Below, piece after piece: positions 1 to 6,675 of a DNA stretch of 7,520 bases (its first letter is position 1; every line of letters starts with the position of its first letter). The translations under genes were made by a program, and so were the position numbers. The DNA comes from Acetobacteraceae bacterium (GTDB lineage: Bacteria; Pseudomonadota; Alphaproteobacteria; Acetobacterales; Acetobacteraceae): assembly GCA_947476855.1 (NCBI GenBank), contig CANJSR010000240.1, positions 1 through 7,520 of the forward strand, given 5' to 3'. The notes beneath the pieces were generated by a model. The model was given only the letters and a program-made list of their open reading frames with translations. It searched no databases and was not told the origin of the DNA.

Positions 1-44
1 GCGATCAGGTGGGCGCCGTGGCGGGGCAATACGTCGTCGCTCAT
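1..44 (-). CDS. N-terminus of probable alpha-E domain protein (partial)
   Basis: Only the first 14 complete codons are inside the window (MSDDVLPRHGAHLI); the gene runs off the left edge. Its ATG overlaps the stop of the ATP-grasp gene as ATGA (bases 44 to 41 on the minus strand), the usual sign of translational coupling. Proteins of the circularly permuted ATP-grasp family are very often followed by an alpha-E (all-helical) partner, and in this bacterial group such proteins start a few residues before a conserved ARYAE...WLARYxERAEN stretch. The visible HLI could lead into that, but the diagnostic part lies outside the window. The open frame and overlap are seen; the family name is inferred from context. 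Confidence 0.5.
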   Translation of the reverse strand, partial: MSDDVLPRHGAHLI

Positions 45-1519
45 GCCAGCACCCATGTGTCCTTTGATCCTCCGCCCTGGGAGGAGTTGACGACCAGCGT
101 GCCTTCCCGCAGCGCAACCCGGGTCAGGCCGCCGGGCAGCACCCAGGTGTCACGCCCCGTGATGGCGAAGGGCCGCAGGTCGATATGCCGCGGCGCCACG
201 CCGGTATCGGTCAGTGTGGGGGACACGGACAGTTTCAGCGTGGGCTGGCTGATGTAGTTGTCCGGATCGGCCTTCAGCCGAGCACGGAAATCGGCGAGTT
301 CGGCCTTGGTGGCGTGCGGGCCGATGATCAGGCCATAGCCGCCGGACTCGGCGACCGGTTTCACCACAAGCTCGTGCAGGTGCTCCAGCGTGTAGGCCAG
401 GGCGTCGGGTTCGGCGCAGATGCGCGTATCGACGTTCGGCAGGATCGGTTCCTCCGACAGATAGTATCGGATGATCCGAGGCATGTAGGCATAGACCGCC
501 TTGTCGTCGGCGACGCCGGTGCCGATCGCGTTGGCGATGGACACAGTCCCGCGCTTCCAGGCATCGATCAGGCCGCGTACGCCCAGCATGCTGTCGGGAT
601 TGAACACGGCGGGGTCGAGGAAGTCGTCGTTCAGCCGGCGATAGATCGTATGGACAGGCGCCAGCCCGGCCGTGGTCCGCATCCAGACCCGTCCGTCTTC
701 CACGGTCAGGTCACGCCCCTCGACCAACGGGATGCCCATCTCGCGCGCGAGGAACACATGCTCGAAATAGGCGGAGTTGAAGATACCCGGCGACAGCAGC
801 ACGACCTGAGGATTGGAAACCCCGGCGGGCGCGATATCCACCATCGCGTTGTGCAGGCGCAGGCCGTACTCGTCGACGCCGCGCACGGACAATCCGGTCA
901 TGAGGTCTGACAGCACACGGGCCGTCATGTGCCGGTTTTCGACGACATAGGCGACGCCGGACGGGGTGCGGGCGTTATCCTCCAGCACCAGGAACTGGCC
1001 GCTGTCGTCTCGGACGATGTCGGTGCCGCAGACATGGACATAGGTGCCCAGCGGCGGCGTGAAGCCCACCATCGCCTGGCAATAGGCATCGTTGCCCAGC
1101 ACCAAAGCGGCAGGGATGATCCCGTCCTTGATGATCTTCTGGCCGTGATAAATGTCGTGCAGGAACATGTTCAGCGCGCGCACGCGCTGCACCACGCCCG
1201 TTTCGATCTGGTGCCATTCCGGCGGTGTCAGGACGCGCGGGATCAGGTCGAACGGCAGGATGCGATCGATCGCCGTCGCATCGGAGTAAACCGTGAACGT
1301 GATCCCCCTTTCCAGCAAATCCCTTTCCGCATCCAACGCTCGGCGGCGCAGGGACTCGATCGGCATGGCCGCCAGACGGGACAGCAACAGCGACAGGCCC
1401 GGATGCGATGGTTGACCCGGCCGCAACATCTCACAGAAAAATGATCCGGGATCGTAACCTTGAAGCACGCCATGCGGCGATGCCTGGGTTTGGGTCTGAC
1501 TTCCAGCCGGTGGTGGCAT
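41..1519 (-). CDS. Circularly permuted ATP-grasp family protein
   Basis: This 492-aa protein belongs to the circularly permuted ATP-grasp group (CP_ATPgrasp, old DUF404/DUF407). The group is predicted to form amide or peptide bonds using ATP; its substrate is not established. Visible family marks, in 492-aa numbering, are LEDNARTPSG at about 179-188, ENR at 194-196, VVKP at 385-388, ESGGYG at 391-396, HIDLRPF at 445-451, PGGLTRV at 462-468 and the very characteristic C-terminal SSQGGGSKDTWVL. The length is normal and no break is seen. It is probably cytoplasmic: no signal peptide or membrane segment. I chose the ATG at 1519 because GGAG lies 6 nt upstream. An in-frame GTG at 1555 would add 12 residues but has no ribosome-binding site. 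The gene is coupled by ATGA overlap to the next gene, probably alpha-E, and such clusters often also hold a transglutaminase-like protease further on. Family assignment is firm; the reaction is not. Confidence 0.93.
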   Translation of the reverse strand: MPPPAGSQTQTQASPHGVLQGYDPGSFFCEMLRPGQPSHPGLSLLLSRLAAMPIESLRRRALDAERDLLERGITFTVYSDATAIDRILPFDLIPRVLTPPEWHQIETGVVQRVRALNMFLHDIYHGQKIIKDGIIPAALVLGNDAYCQAMVGFTPPLGTYVHVCGTDIVRDDSGQFLVLEDNARTPSGVAYVVENRHMTARVLSDLMTGLSVRGVDEYGLRLHNAMVDIAPAGVSNPQVVLLSPGIFNSAYFEHVFLAREMGIPLVEGRDLTVEDGRVWMRTTAGLAPVHTIYRRLNDDFLDPAVFNPDSMLGVRGLIDAWKRGTVSIANAIGTGVADDKAVYAYMPRIIRYYLSEEPILPNVDTRICAEPDALAYTLEHLHELVVKPVAESGGYGLIIGPHATKAELADFRARLKADPDNYISQPTLKLSVSPTLTDTGVAPRHIDLRPFAITGRDTWVLPGGLTRVALREGTLVVNSSQGGGSKDTWVLA

Positions 1520-1640
1520 TCGCCGCTCCGTGTTGCGCCGCAACAGGATAGACACAGGATTTGCACCAAGGGAATGGGGTTTGGTGGCCTGTGCCGAGGG
1601 ATGACCCGGATCGTCCCGTTTTCCTGTCAGGTGTGATGGG

Positions 1641-2672
1641 TCAGAGAAGACGCGGCCGAACCTCCTGGCACAGGAGACGCAACGATCGCATCATTTCCGG
1701 CGCCGGAATGCGGGCGCCGAAATTTAGTTCGGCCAGGATGCCGTTGATGCCGAGTTCCTGTTGCAGGCCCCGCAGGCGGGTTGCGACGGTGTCGGGGGAG
1801 CCGATGATGACCTTGTCGCGCAGGATGTCTTCGTATGTCAGGGTCTTGACCGTCGCGAGTTCGGCCTGCCGGCGCGCGTTGGGGGCGCCTTCCAGTTGCG
1901 TGGTCAGCGCCCGGTAGCCGTGCAGCATGCTGGCGCGGGCTTCTTCCTGGGCCTGGGCATCGGTCTCGGCCACATGGATGGCAATGCGGAGATGGATCTG
2001 GCCCTGTCCCGGATGGCCGGCTGCGGTGTAGGCCTCCCGGTAGGCGACCAGGTCGGGGGCGAGGGCGGACAGCGTGCCGCTGCGCACCGCGACGAACAGC
2101 GGATAGCCCAGGGCGCCGAGGACGGGGAACGTGTCCTCACTGGCGCCGGCGATCAGGATCGGGGGATGCGGCTGTTGGTAGGGGCGGGGGACGGCGCGAG
2201 CGTCGTTGAAGCTCCAGAACTTGCCTTCGTAGGAGAAGACGTCCTGCGTCCAGGCCTGCTTCAGGATGTCGAGCGTTTCGTAGAACCGGTCCCGGCTTTC
2301 GCCGTAGGGCACGCCATAGGCGGCGTAGGAGCGCGGGTTGCCGCTGCGTCCGGCGCCGAGGAGCAGGCGGCCGCGGCTGATCTGGTCGAGCGTGGCGGTC
2401 TCCTCGGCCAGCCGCAGGGGATGGGCCAGTGGCAGGACCTGCACGCCGGTGCCGAGCTTGAGGCGGGTGGTGCGGCCGGCGATGGCGGCGAGGACGGTGA
2501 GCGGCGCGGTCAGGACCGAGCGGCCGGATTGCTGATGGATTTCCGCCAGCCAGATGGCGTCGAGGCCCCATTCCTCGGCCTGGACCGCCTGGTCGATGCC
2601 CTGGGCCATGGCGTCGGTATCGGACTGGCCGTCCGCCTGGCGGTGAAACTCATGATACCAGCCGAATTCCAT
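1641..2672 (-). CDS. LLM-class (luciferase-like) flavin-dependent oxidoreductase
   Basis: The 343-aa product fits the bacterial luciferase-like monooxygenase superfamily in length and motifs. These enzymes are TIM-barrel proteins that use reduced FMN or F420 for oxidation of small organic substrates. Seen: an N-terminal strand MEFGWYHEFH; EWGLDAIWLAE at about 34-44; the HPLRLAEETATLDQISRGR block at about 84-102, followed by LLLGAGRSG; VPRPYQQPHPPILIAG at 161-176; and the C-terminal GSPDTVATRL at 291-300, which is typical of the family. The substrate cannot be read from the sequence. I chose the ATG at 2672, with AAGG 7 nt upstream. Starting at 2906 would translate through the 2788-2870 inverted repeat and give a long non-homologous leader. 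It is separated from the upstream gene by about 230 bp containing that repeat, so it is probably transcribed on its own. No cofactor-specific residue was identified, so FMN versus F420 stays open. Confidence 0.92.
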   Translation of the reverse strand: MEFGWYHEFHRQADGQSDTDAMAQGIDQAVQAEEWGLDAIWLAEIHQQSGRSVLTAPLTVLAAIAGRTTRLKLGTGVQVLPLAHPLRLAEETATLDQISRGRLLLGAGRSGNPRSYAAYGVPYGESRDRFYETLDILKQAWTQDVFSYEGKFWSFNDARAVPRPYQQPHPPILIAGASEDTFPVLGALGYPLFVAVRSGTLSALAPDLVAYREAYTAAGHPGQGQIHLRIAIHVAETDAQAQEEARASMLHGYRALTTQLEGAPNARRQAELATVKTLTYEDILRDKVIIGSPDTVATRLRGLQQELGINGILAELNFGARIPAPEMMRSLRLLCQEVRPRLL

Positions 2673-2787
2673 CGCCAAGCCTTGTTCTCGTGTGGATGCC
2701 GAGTCCGGGGGGATGATCGGCAGGGGCAGCAGCGTAGCAGGCCGTGAGTCATGCGGGCAAACAGGGGGTGGCCCGGTTGTTCCCCTA

Positions 2788-2870
2788 CCCGTCATCCCCG
2801 CGCTTGTCGCGGGGACCATCTCCAGCACCCTGCCGCGACTGGTCCCCGCGACAAGCGCGGGGATGACGGG
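2788..2870. repeat. Palindromic intergenic repeat, perfect 31-bp inverted arms
   Basis: Bases 2788-2818 and 2840-2870 are perfect reverse complements (31 bp each) around a 21-nt loop. Each arm carries its own smaller palindrome, ccccgcg-cttgt-cgcgggg, so the element could fold as one long hairpin or two short ones. The arm's GTCATCCCCGCG core is the type of REP/BIME-like element common between genes in alphaproteobacteria. When mistranslated it gives peptides such as VIPALVAG and VPATSAGMTG. It lies between two codirectional genes, 33 nt past the stop of the SAF-domain oxidoreductase, and could slow 3' exonucleases or transcription. There is no T-run after it, so it is not a classical terminator. 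Confidence 0.9.
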
Positions 2871-2902
2871 CACGACGGAGTGCGACGATCGGGATCTCCG
2901 GA

Positions 2903-4210
2903 TCACCCCGCCGGAAACGCGGCCTCCATCTGGCGGCGATAGCGATAGGCGGCATCGGTCTGGTCGATCCGCACATCGGCCCAGGTCACCGGCTGGCCGG
3001 CGGGGACGTCACGGATCAGAGGCACCTTGTTCGCCAGCCCGATCGGCAGCCCGCCAACCCGCAGGCTGTCGGCCGCGGTCATCAGCCTGCCCCAGACGCA
3101 GGCCCCGCCTTCGCCGTCCAGGACCTCTCCGGCCTTGAGGTTCCGCTTGGCGGTGGACACGACATCGCCGCGGAAGCCGGTGGGGGCGCCGGTTGCTTCC
3201 TTGCGGAGAGCGGCGGACAGGATCGACACGTTCAGCTCCAGCCCGATCAGGTGGAACGGGCGATACAAGGCGGACACGCGGCCGGAGGGATCGGTGACCA
3301 CCCCGTATTCCTGGAAGCAGCGTTTCGCGTAGTCGTTCGGTGCCTCGAACACGACATAGACGCCCCAGCGCAGGTCGTTGGCCACGGTGGTGCCGTCGCG
3401 GTGGAGAGAGGAAATCACTTCCACCTGGCCGGTGTGGTGCAGCACGCCCTGGTTGCCCGGGCGGAGCTTGTCGGCCAGTTCGTGGGTGCCGACGGCGGGG
3501 AAATCCAGCCCCTGCGGCGCGGGCGTCAGGCCGGAGGCGTTGGCGACGGCCGCCATCTCGATCCCCGACTTCGTGCCATCGAGGAAGGAATTGAACATCT
3601 GCGGGTTCATGCCGCCGACGCGCGCCTGTTCGGGTGTCAGGCCGTAGAAGCCCCAGACGGTATCCGGGGTGGAGGCATGGTATTCCGGCAGGTACTTGGT
3701 CCCCTTGCCGGCGGCGATGATGGGGAAGCCGCAGGCCCGCGCCCAGTCCACCAGCTCGCAGATCAGGGCCGGCTGGTCGCCATAGGCCAGGGAGTAGACG
3801 ACGCCGGCCTGTTCGGCTTCCCGCGCGAGCAGGGGGCCGGCGAGGACATCGGCCTCCACGTTCACCATCACGATGTGCTTGCCGTTGGCGATCGCATGGC
3901 GGGCATGGGCGATGCCGGCGGGGGCGTGGCCGGTGGCCTCGACGATCACTTCCACGTCCGGGGAGGCGATCATGGCCATGGCATCATCGGTGATGCGCGT
4001 GGCGGCGATCAGTCCTTCGTCCCAGCCGACCGAACGGCAGGCGGCGCGGGCACGGTCGGGCGAGAGATCGGCGATGGCGGCGACCTGAAGCCCGGGCGTG
4101 GTGGGGACCTGGGAGAGGAACATGGAGCCGAATTTCCCGGCGCCGATCAGGCCGACGCGGACAGGGCGACCGGCGGCGGCGCGTTTTTGCAGCAGGCTGT
4201 ACAGGTTCAT
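2903..4210 (-). CDS. NAD(P)-dependent oxidoreductase with C-terminal SAF domain
   Basis: The 435-aa protein begins with a Rossmann fold of the Gfo/Idh/MocA or homoserine-dehydrogenase type. VGLIGAGKFGSMF at about 19-31 carries the GxGxxG dinucleotide loop (G23, G25, G28), followed by an acidic strand end at AAIADLSP (44-51) and EATGHAPAG at 91-99. The middle part holds AAGKGTKYLPEY (166-177), a probable substrate-binding and catalytic region with K169. The C-terminus, about 354-415, has AKRNLKAGEVL and later KVPLIRDVPAGQPV, typical of a SAF domain (as in sialate synthases and altronate dehydratases), which often binds sugar-acid or similar ligands. A role in carbohydrate or sugar-acid metabolism is a guess; the true substrate is unknown. 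The ATG at 4210 has AAGGGA 7 nt upstream. The predicted location is cytoplasmic. No partner gene sits beside it in the window. Confidence 0.9.
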   Translation of the reverse strand: MNLYSLLQKRAAAGRPVRVGLIGAGKFGSMFLSQVPTTPGLQVAAIADLSPDRARAACRSVGWDEGLIAATRITDDAMAMIASPDVEVIVEATGHAPAGIAHARHAIANGKHIVMVNVEADVLAGPLLAREAEQAGVVYSLAYGDQPALICELVDWARACGFPIIAAGKGTKYLPEYHASTPDTVWGFYGLTPEQARVGGMNPQMFNSFLDGTKSGIEMAAVANASGLTPAPQGLDFPAVGTHELADKLRPGNQGVLHHTGQVEVISSLHRDGTTVANDLRWGVYVVFEAPNDYAKRCFQEYGVVTDPSGRVSALYRPFHLIGLELNVSILSAALRKEATGAPTGFRGDVVSTAKRNLKAGEVLDGEGGACVWGRLMTAADSLRVGGLPIGLANKVPLIRDVPAGQPVTWADVRIDQTDAAYRYRRQMEAAFPAG

Positions 4211-4816
4211 CCGATGGTCCCTTGGCGCGTGTCGGCGTGGTGAGAGTTCAGCGGCACTCTATGCCAGCGACGACGCGCCGGCGCCACGGATGTCAGTTGG
4301 TTGAAGGTATGCCGCGCATATGTCGGTCGGCGACACCACCGCTGCCAATCAGGATATTGAACTGGCACTACGGAATAGGAGGAACAGCCTTTGGATAGTC
4401 CGGGCCTCCCAACATCTCCGTGGGCTGCTCTGGATCGCAAGCTTTGGCATGCCAATGGCGACGTTGGATTCAAAGGGATCGTAAATGATCGCGAGATCAG
4501 CGTGTCCAGGCAAAAATGTATCAACGCCCTCTGCAAAATGTTCGACAGCGTCAGCCTTTTGGATTTCGGGGGGACTGCAACGCATCTCTCCCGTCAGTTC
4601 GAGCATTGGCGAGGGTGGTTTGGTGATCAGCAGGAATCTCCCGATGCCGTTTGGCTGGAGATCGACCGGCGAGCAATAGCCCAAACCCTTCTCGACGCCG
4701 GTGCTGCCAGAGCGCTTGGGAGCGACAACCCTACTCGCCAGTTCATCCCCGGCGGCGTTCCTACACCACTCGGTGGGACACGATCCGCAATTGCGTTCAC
4801 CATGGCCGTACCCTCC
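4211..4816. other. 606-bp gap with lower-GC patch, no confident gene
   Basis: Bases 4211 to about 4340 are the likely promoter region of the SAF-domain gene and hold two adjacent short palindromes (4308-4320 and 4321-4335). From about 4340 to 4640 the base composition drops to near 50-52% G+C (31 of 60 at 4441-4500, 30 of 60 at 4501-4560), clearly below the neighbouring genes. Both strands have open frames there. The minus frame that ends at 4349, open through 4684 and further upstream, contains a stretch reading SPPEIQKADAVEHFAEGVD and then FLPGHADLAIIYDP. By eye this recalls phage tail-tube proteins, but it has only a TTG start and no clear ribosome-binding site. I read this as foreign or decayed DNA, not as an intact gene. 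Confidence 0.5.
4627..4803 (-). CDS. Possible 58-aa ORF behind the ADYC gene
   Basis: Directly after the stop of the desaturase-ADYC gene the minus strand reads tgaggagggtacggccatg. That places a strong GGAGGG ribosome-binding site 7 nt before an ATG. The following frame codes for 58 residues (MVNAIADRVPPSGVG... ending ASGDSC) without recognisable domain, signal peptide or membrane segment, and its composition is unremarkable. The good initiation site and operon position are the only evidence; the frame could be fortuitous or the stump of a frameshifted gene, since a neighbouring frame stays open further. I do not recognise it. Confidence 0.2.
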   Translation of the reverse strand: MVNAIADRVPPSGVGTPPGMNWRVGLSLPSALAAPASRRVWAIARRSISSQTASGDSC

Positions 4817-6604
4817 TCACGGCCTGGATCGGTTGAACAGCACCGCGCCAGCCGAACGGGCGGCCTCGGGTGTGCAGGTTGAACCAAGCCGGTCGGCCAG
4901 TCGGGGACAGGACAGCGCCAGTTTGGCCAGCGAGGTGTTCTCCTTCACCCGGACGTGGTTCACGCATACTGCGCCCTCAGCCGTCCAGCCGGCCTCGAAG
5001 GTCTGGTCGGGCAGGTTGTCCGCCGTCTGAACGCCACGATCGTCGGAGAGATCGATTGACATGCCGGTCAAGGTGGTGGCTTCGCCCTCTCCGCAGTAGT
5101 CCGCGCGCACCATGCGTGTGCAGGCGTTGTAGAGCGGCTCCAGCGCCGTGTCCCAGGGACGGTAGCCAAAGCGGACGCATTTCGCCCGCGCGCCGGCGGA
5201 GCACAGCAGATCGAACTGCTCGGGTGCCGTATTCTCGGTGCCGCCATCCGCCCGCATGCGGGACGCGAGCGGAAAGGCTTGTTGGCGCCCATCCGGCCCG
5301 GGCATGCACAGGTTGACGGCCGTGCCGTCTGGCTGCTCGACCAGCAGGGTGTGCAGCCAGACATCATCGGTCCGGGCGTCGGGGTCGCTCTCGACCGCGT
5401 CGATGCGAATCGTGATCGGGCCAGCCGGGGTGGCGATGGCAAGGCGGGCGCCGACGAGGTCGGGTGATCGGAGAACACGACCATCGCTGAGGGCGACGCG
5501 GAATTGCGTGCCCTCGGCGGCGACCTGCGTGATGGCGACTGGCGCCTGTGCCTGTGCCTGTGCCTGTGCCGAGGCGGCCAGGCCGGTCGTCAGCATCGCC
5601 AGCGCGATGCCGGCGCGGGCTATCCGAGGGCGTGGTCCGACCGCGGCGCGCAGACCCAGAAGCCAGGCGCGGGTGGCCACGCAAAGGTCACGGACCGGGC
5701 GGCCGGTGTCGCAGTCGTGGTCCTCGACGCCCGTCGCGATATGGCTTGCATCCATGAGGCGGAACGTGCCGAACAATTGGTCCCACAGCGCCAGGCGGGA
5801 GAAGTTGTGGTTGAACAGATCAGGGTCGCTGGCGTGGTGAATGCGGTGCGCGTCAGGTCCGGCCAACACGTATTGCAGCCATAGCGGGCATGGCACGGAG
5901 GAATGGGCGATCGTGCCCTGCAGCACCATCAGCACTGTCGCAAGGGTCGCCACCTGCGCGGAGAACCCAATCAGCACGAGCGGAACCGTGGCGGCGACTC
6001 CGCCCAGGAAGATGTCGAGCGGGTGATGACGAATCGCGGTGAACGCCGTCATGTCCGTCGCTGCGTGGTGCACGGCGTGCAGCGGCCACATCAGCTTCGT
6101 GTGCATCAGGCGATGCATCCAGTACTGCGCGAAGTCGGCCAGGATGAAGGCGATCGGTACGGCAAGCCAGAGCGGCCAGTCCGCCGCGATGCGCCAGGGG
6201 GCCAGCGATACGGCAGCGTCGAACAGTTCGGCCGCGCCCAGGCTCATGATCACGATCAGTAGCTTGACCAGGCCCGTGAGGTAGCCGGTCACGTAGAAGA
6301 GGTCGGTGCGGTGCGATCCCTCGTTCTCGACGATCGAGCGGCGCAGCGGGTGGGTGTGCCAGCCATGTGCCCATCCCTCGACCAACAGCACCCCCGCCAG
6401 CACGGCGGGATAGATCCAGCCATCCGACTCGAAGGGCAGGCTGAGAAGGACCTCGTGGCCCGGTGTCGTCCCGCTGACCAGGGCCCGGAGGGATGCGAGG
6501 GCAACAGTGCCGACATAGGCGATGCCGAGCGAGACCGCGGTGATCATCGCGACTCGGGAAAGGGACGCGGCAGCGCGGGAGGAAGTGGTTGGGGCGGTGC
6601 TCAT
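4817..6604 (-). CDS. Sterol desaturase/fatty acid hydroxylase fused to ADYC domain
   Basis: One uninterrupted 595-aa frame joins two modules. Residues about 1-300 form a membrane enzyme of the sterol desaturase/fatty acid hydroxylase superfamily (di-iron, oxygen-dependent), with several hydrophobic segments and the histidine boxes HRLMH (164-168), HAVHH (176-180) and HRIHH (253-257), followed by LWDQLFGTF. Residues about 324-355 look like a signal peptide: RPRIAR, then a hydrophobic AGIALAMLTTGLAA, then SAQAQAQ. The rest is an ADYC domain: KCVRFGYRPW (475-484), ACTRMVRADYC (494-504) and eight cysteines from 433 on, suggesting disulfides and a periplasmic place. The start at 6604 (MSTAPTTSS) matches the desaturase N-terminus; its ribosome-binding site is weak (GAG 6 nt upstream). 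The frame also stays open to 7171, but that part only reads the next gene's repeats out of frame. An internal GTG near residue 309 could begin a separate secreted ADYC protein, but no clear ribosome-binding site precedes it. Substrate and role are unknown. Confidence 0.85.
   Translation of the reverse strand: MSTAPTTSSRAAASLSRVAMITAVSLGIAYVGTVALASLRALVSGTTPGHEVLLSLPFESDGWIYPAVLAGVLLVEGWAHGWHTHPLRRSIVENEGSHRTDLFYVTGYLTGLVKLLIVIMSLGAAELFDAAVSLAPWRIAADWPLWLAVPIAFILADFAQYWMHRLMHTKLMWPLHAVHHAATDMTAFTAIRHHPLDIFLGGVAATVPLVLIGFSAQVATLATVLMVLQGTIAHSSVPCPLWLQYVLAGPDAHRIHHASDPDLFNHNFSRLALWDQLFGTFRLMDASHIATGVEDHDCDTGRPVRDLCVATRAWLLGLRAAVGPRPRIARAGIALAMLTTGLAASAQAQAQAQAPVAITQVAAEGTQFRVALSDGRVLRSPDLVGARLAIATPAGPITIRIDAVESDPDARTDDVWLHTLLVEQPDGTAVNLCMPGPDGRQQAFPLASRMRADGGTENTAPEQFDLLCSAGARAKCVRFGYRPWDTALEPLYNACTRMVRADYCGEGEATTLTGMSIDLSDDRGVQTADNLPDQTFEAGWTAEGAVCVNHVRVKENTSLAKLALSCPRLADRLGSTCTPEAARSAGAVLFNRSRP
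5544..5570. repeat. Hexanucleotide tandem repeat (gcctgt, 4.5 copies)
   Basis: Four perfect gcctgt units and a half unit sit in the desaturase-ADYC gene. On the coding strand they give alternating Ala-Gln right at the predicted end of the signal-peptide-like segment (SAQAQAQAQ). Unit gain or loss would keep the frame and only lengthen or shorten this linker. Confidence 0.85.
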
Positions 6605-6638
6605 GGCGGTCTCGCGGCATCGGGAGGGAAGGGTGGTC

Positions 6639-6667
6639 GGCCTCGCCCCCGGTGTGGGGACGAGGCC
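6639..6667 (-). terminator. Hairpin between repeat-protein and desaturase genes
   Basis: Ggcctcg (6639-6645) pairs with cgaggcc (6661-6667), and cccc pairs with gggg inside it with a one-base bulge. This gives an 11-bp GC-rich stem around a short loop. In the minus-strand transcript it begins 9 nt after the repeat-protein stop and is followed by a pyrimidine-rich stretch (ccacccttccctccc) without a real T-run. It could act as a partial terminator or as a 3' stabiliser, making the small secreted protein more abundant than the downstream enzyme. Confidence 0.4.
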
Positions 6668-6675
6668 TGGACGGA

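Noticed and set aside
1564..1586. Small inverted repeat caccaa...ttggtg upstream of the ATP-grasp gene
   Set aside because: Only 6 bp per arm with an 11-nt loop; this is expected by chance and has no T-run.
2673..2906. N-terminal extension of the LLM oxidoreductase
   Set aside because: It is a translation of the intergenic inverted repeat; the family N-terminus and a ribosome-binding site are at 2672.
3251..4243. Long plus-strand open frame opposite the SAF oxidoreductase
   Set aside because: It is the antisense shadow of a high-GC gene, without motifs or start signals. The same applies to 1761-2747 and 185-910.
4391..4882. Plus-strand 163-codon frame in the lower-GC patch
   Set aside because: TTG start, no ribosome-binding site, no recognisable domain, and it runs into the 3' end of the ADYC gene on the other strand.
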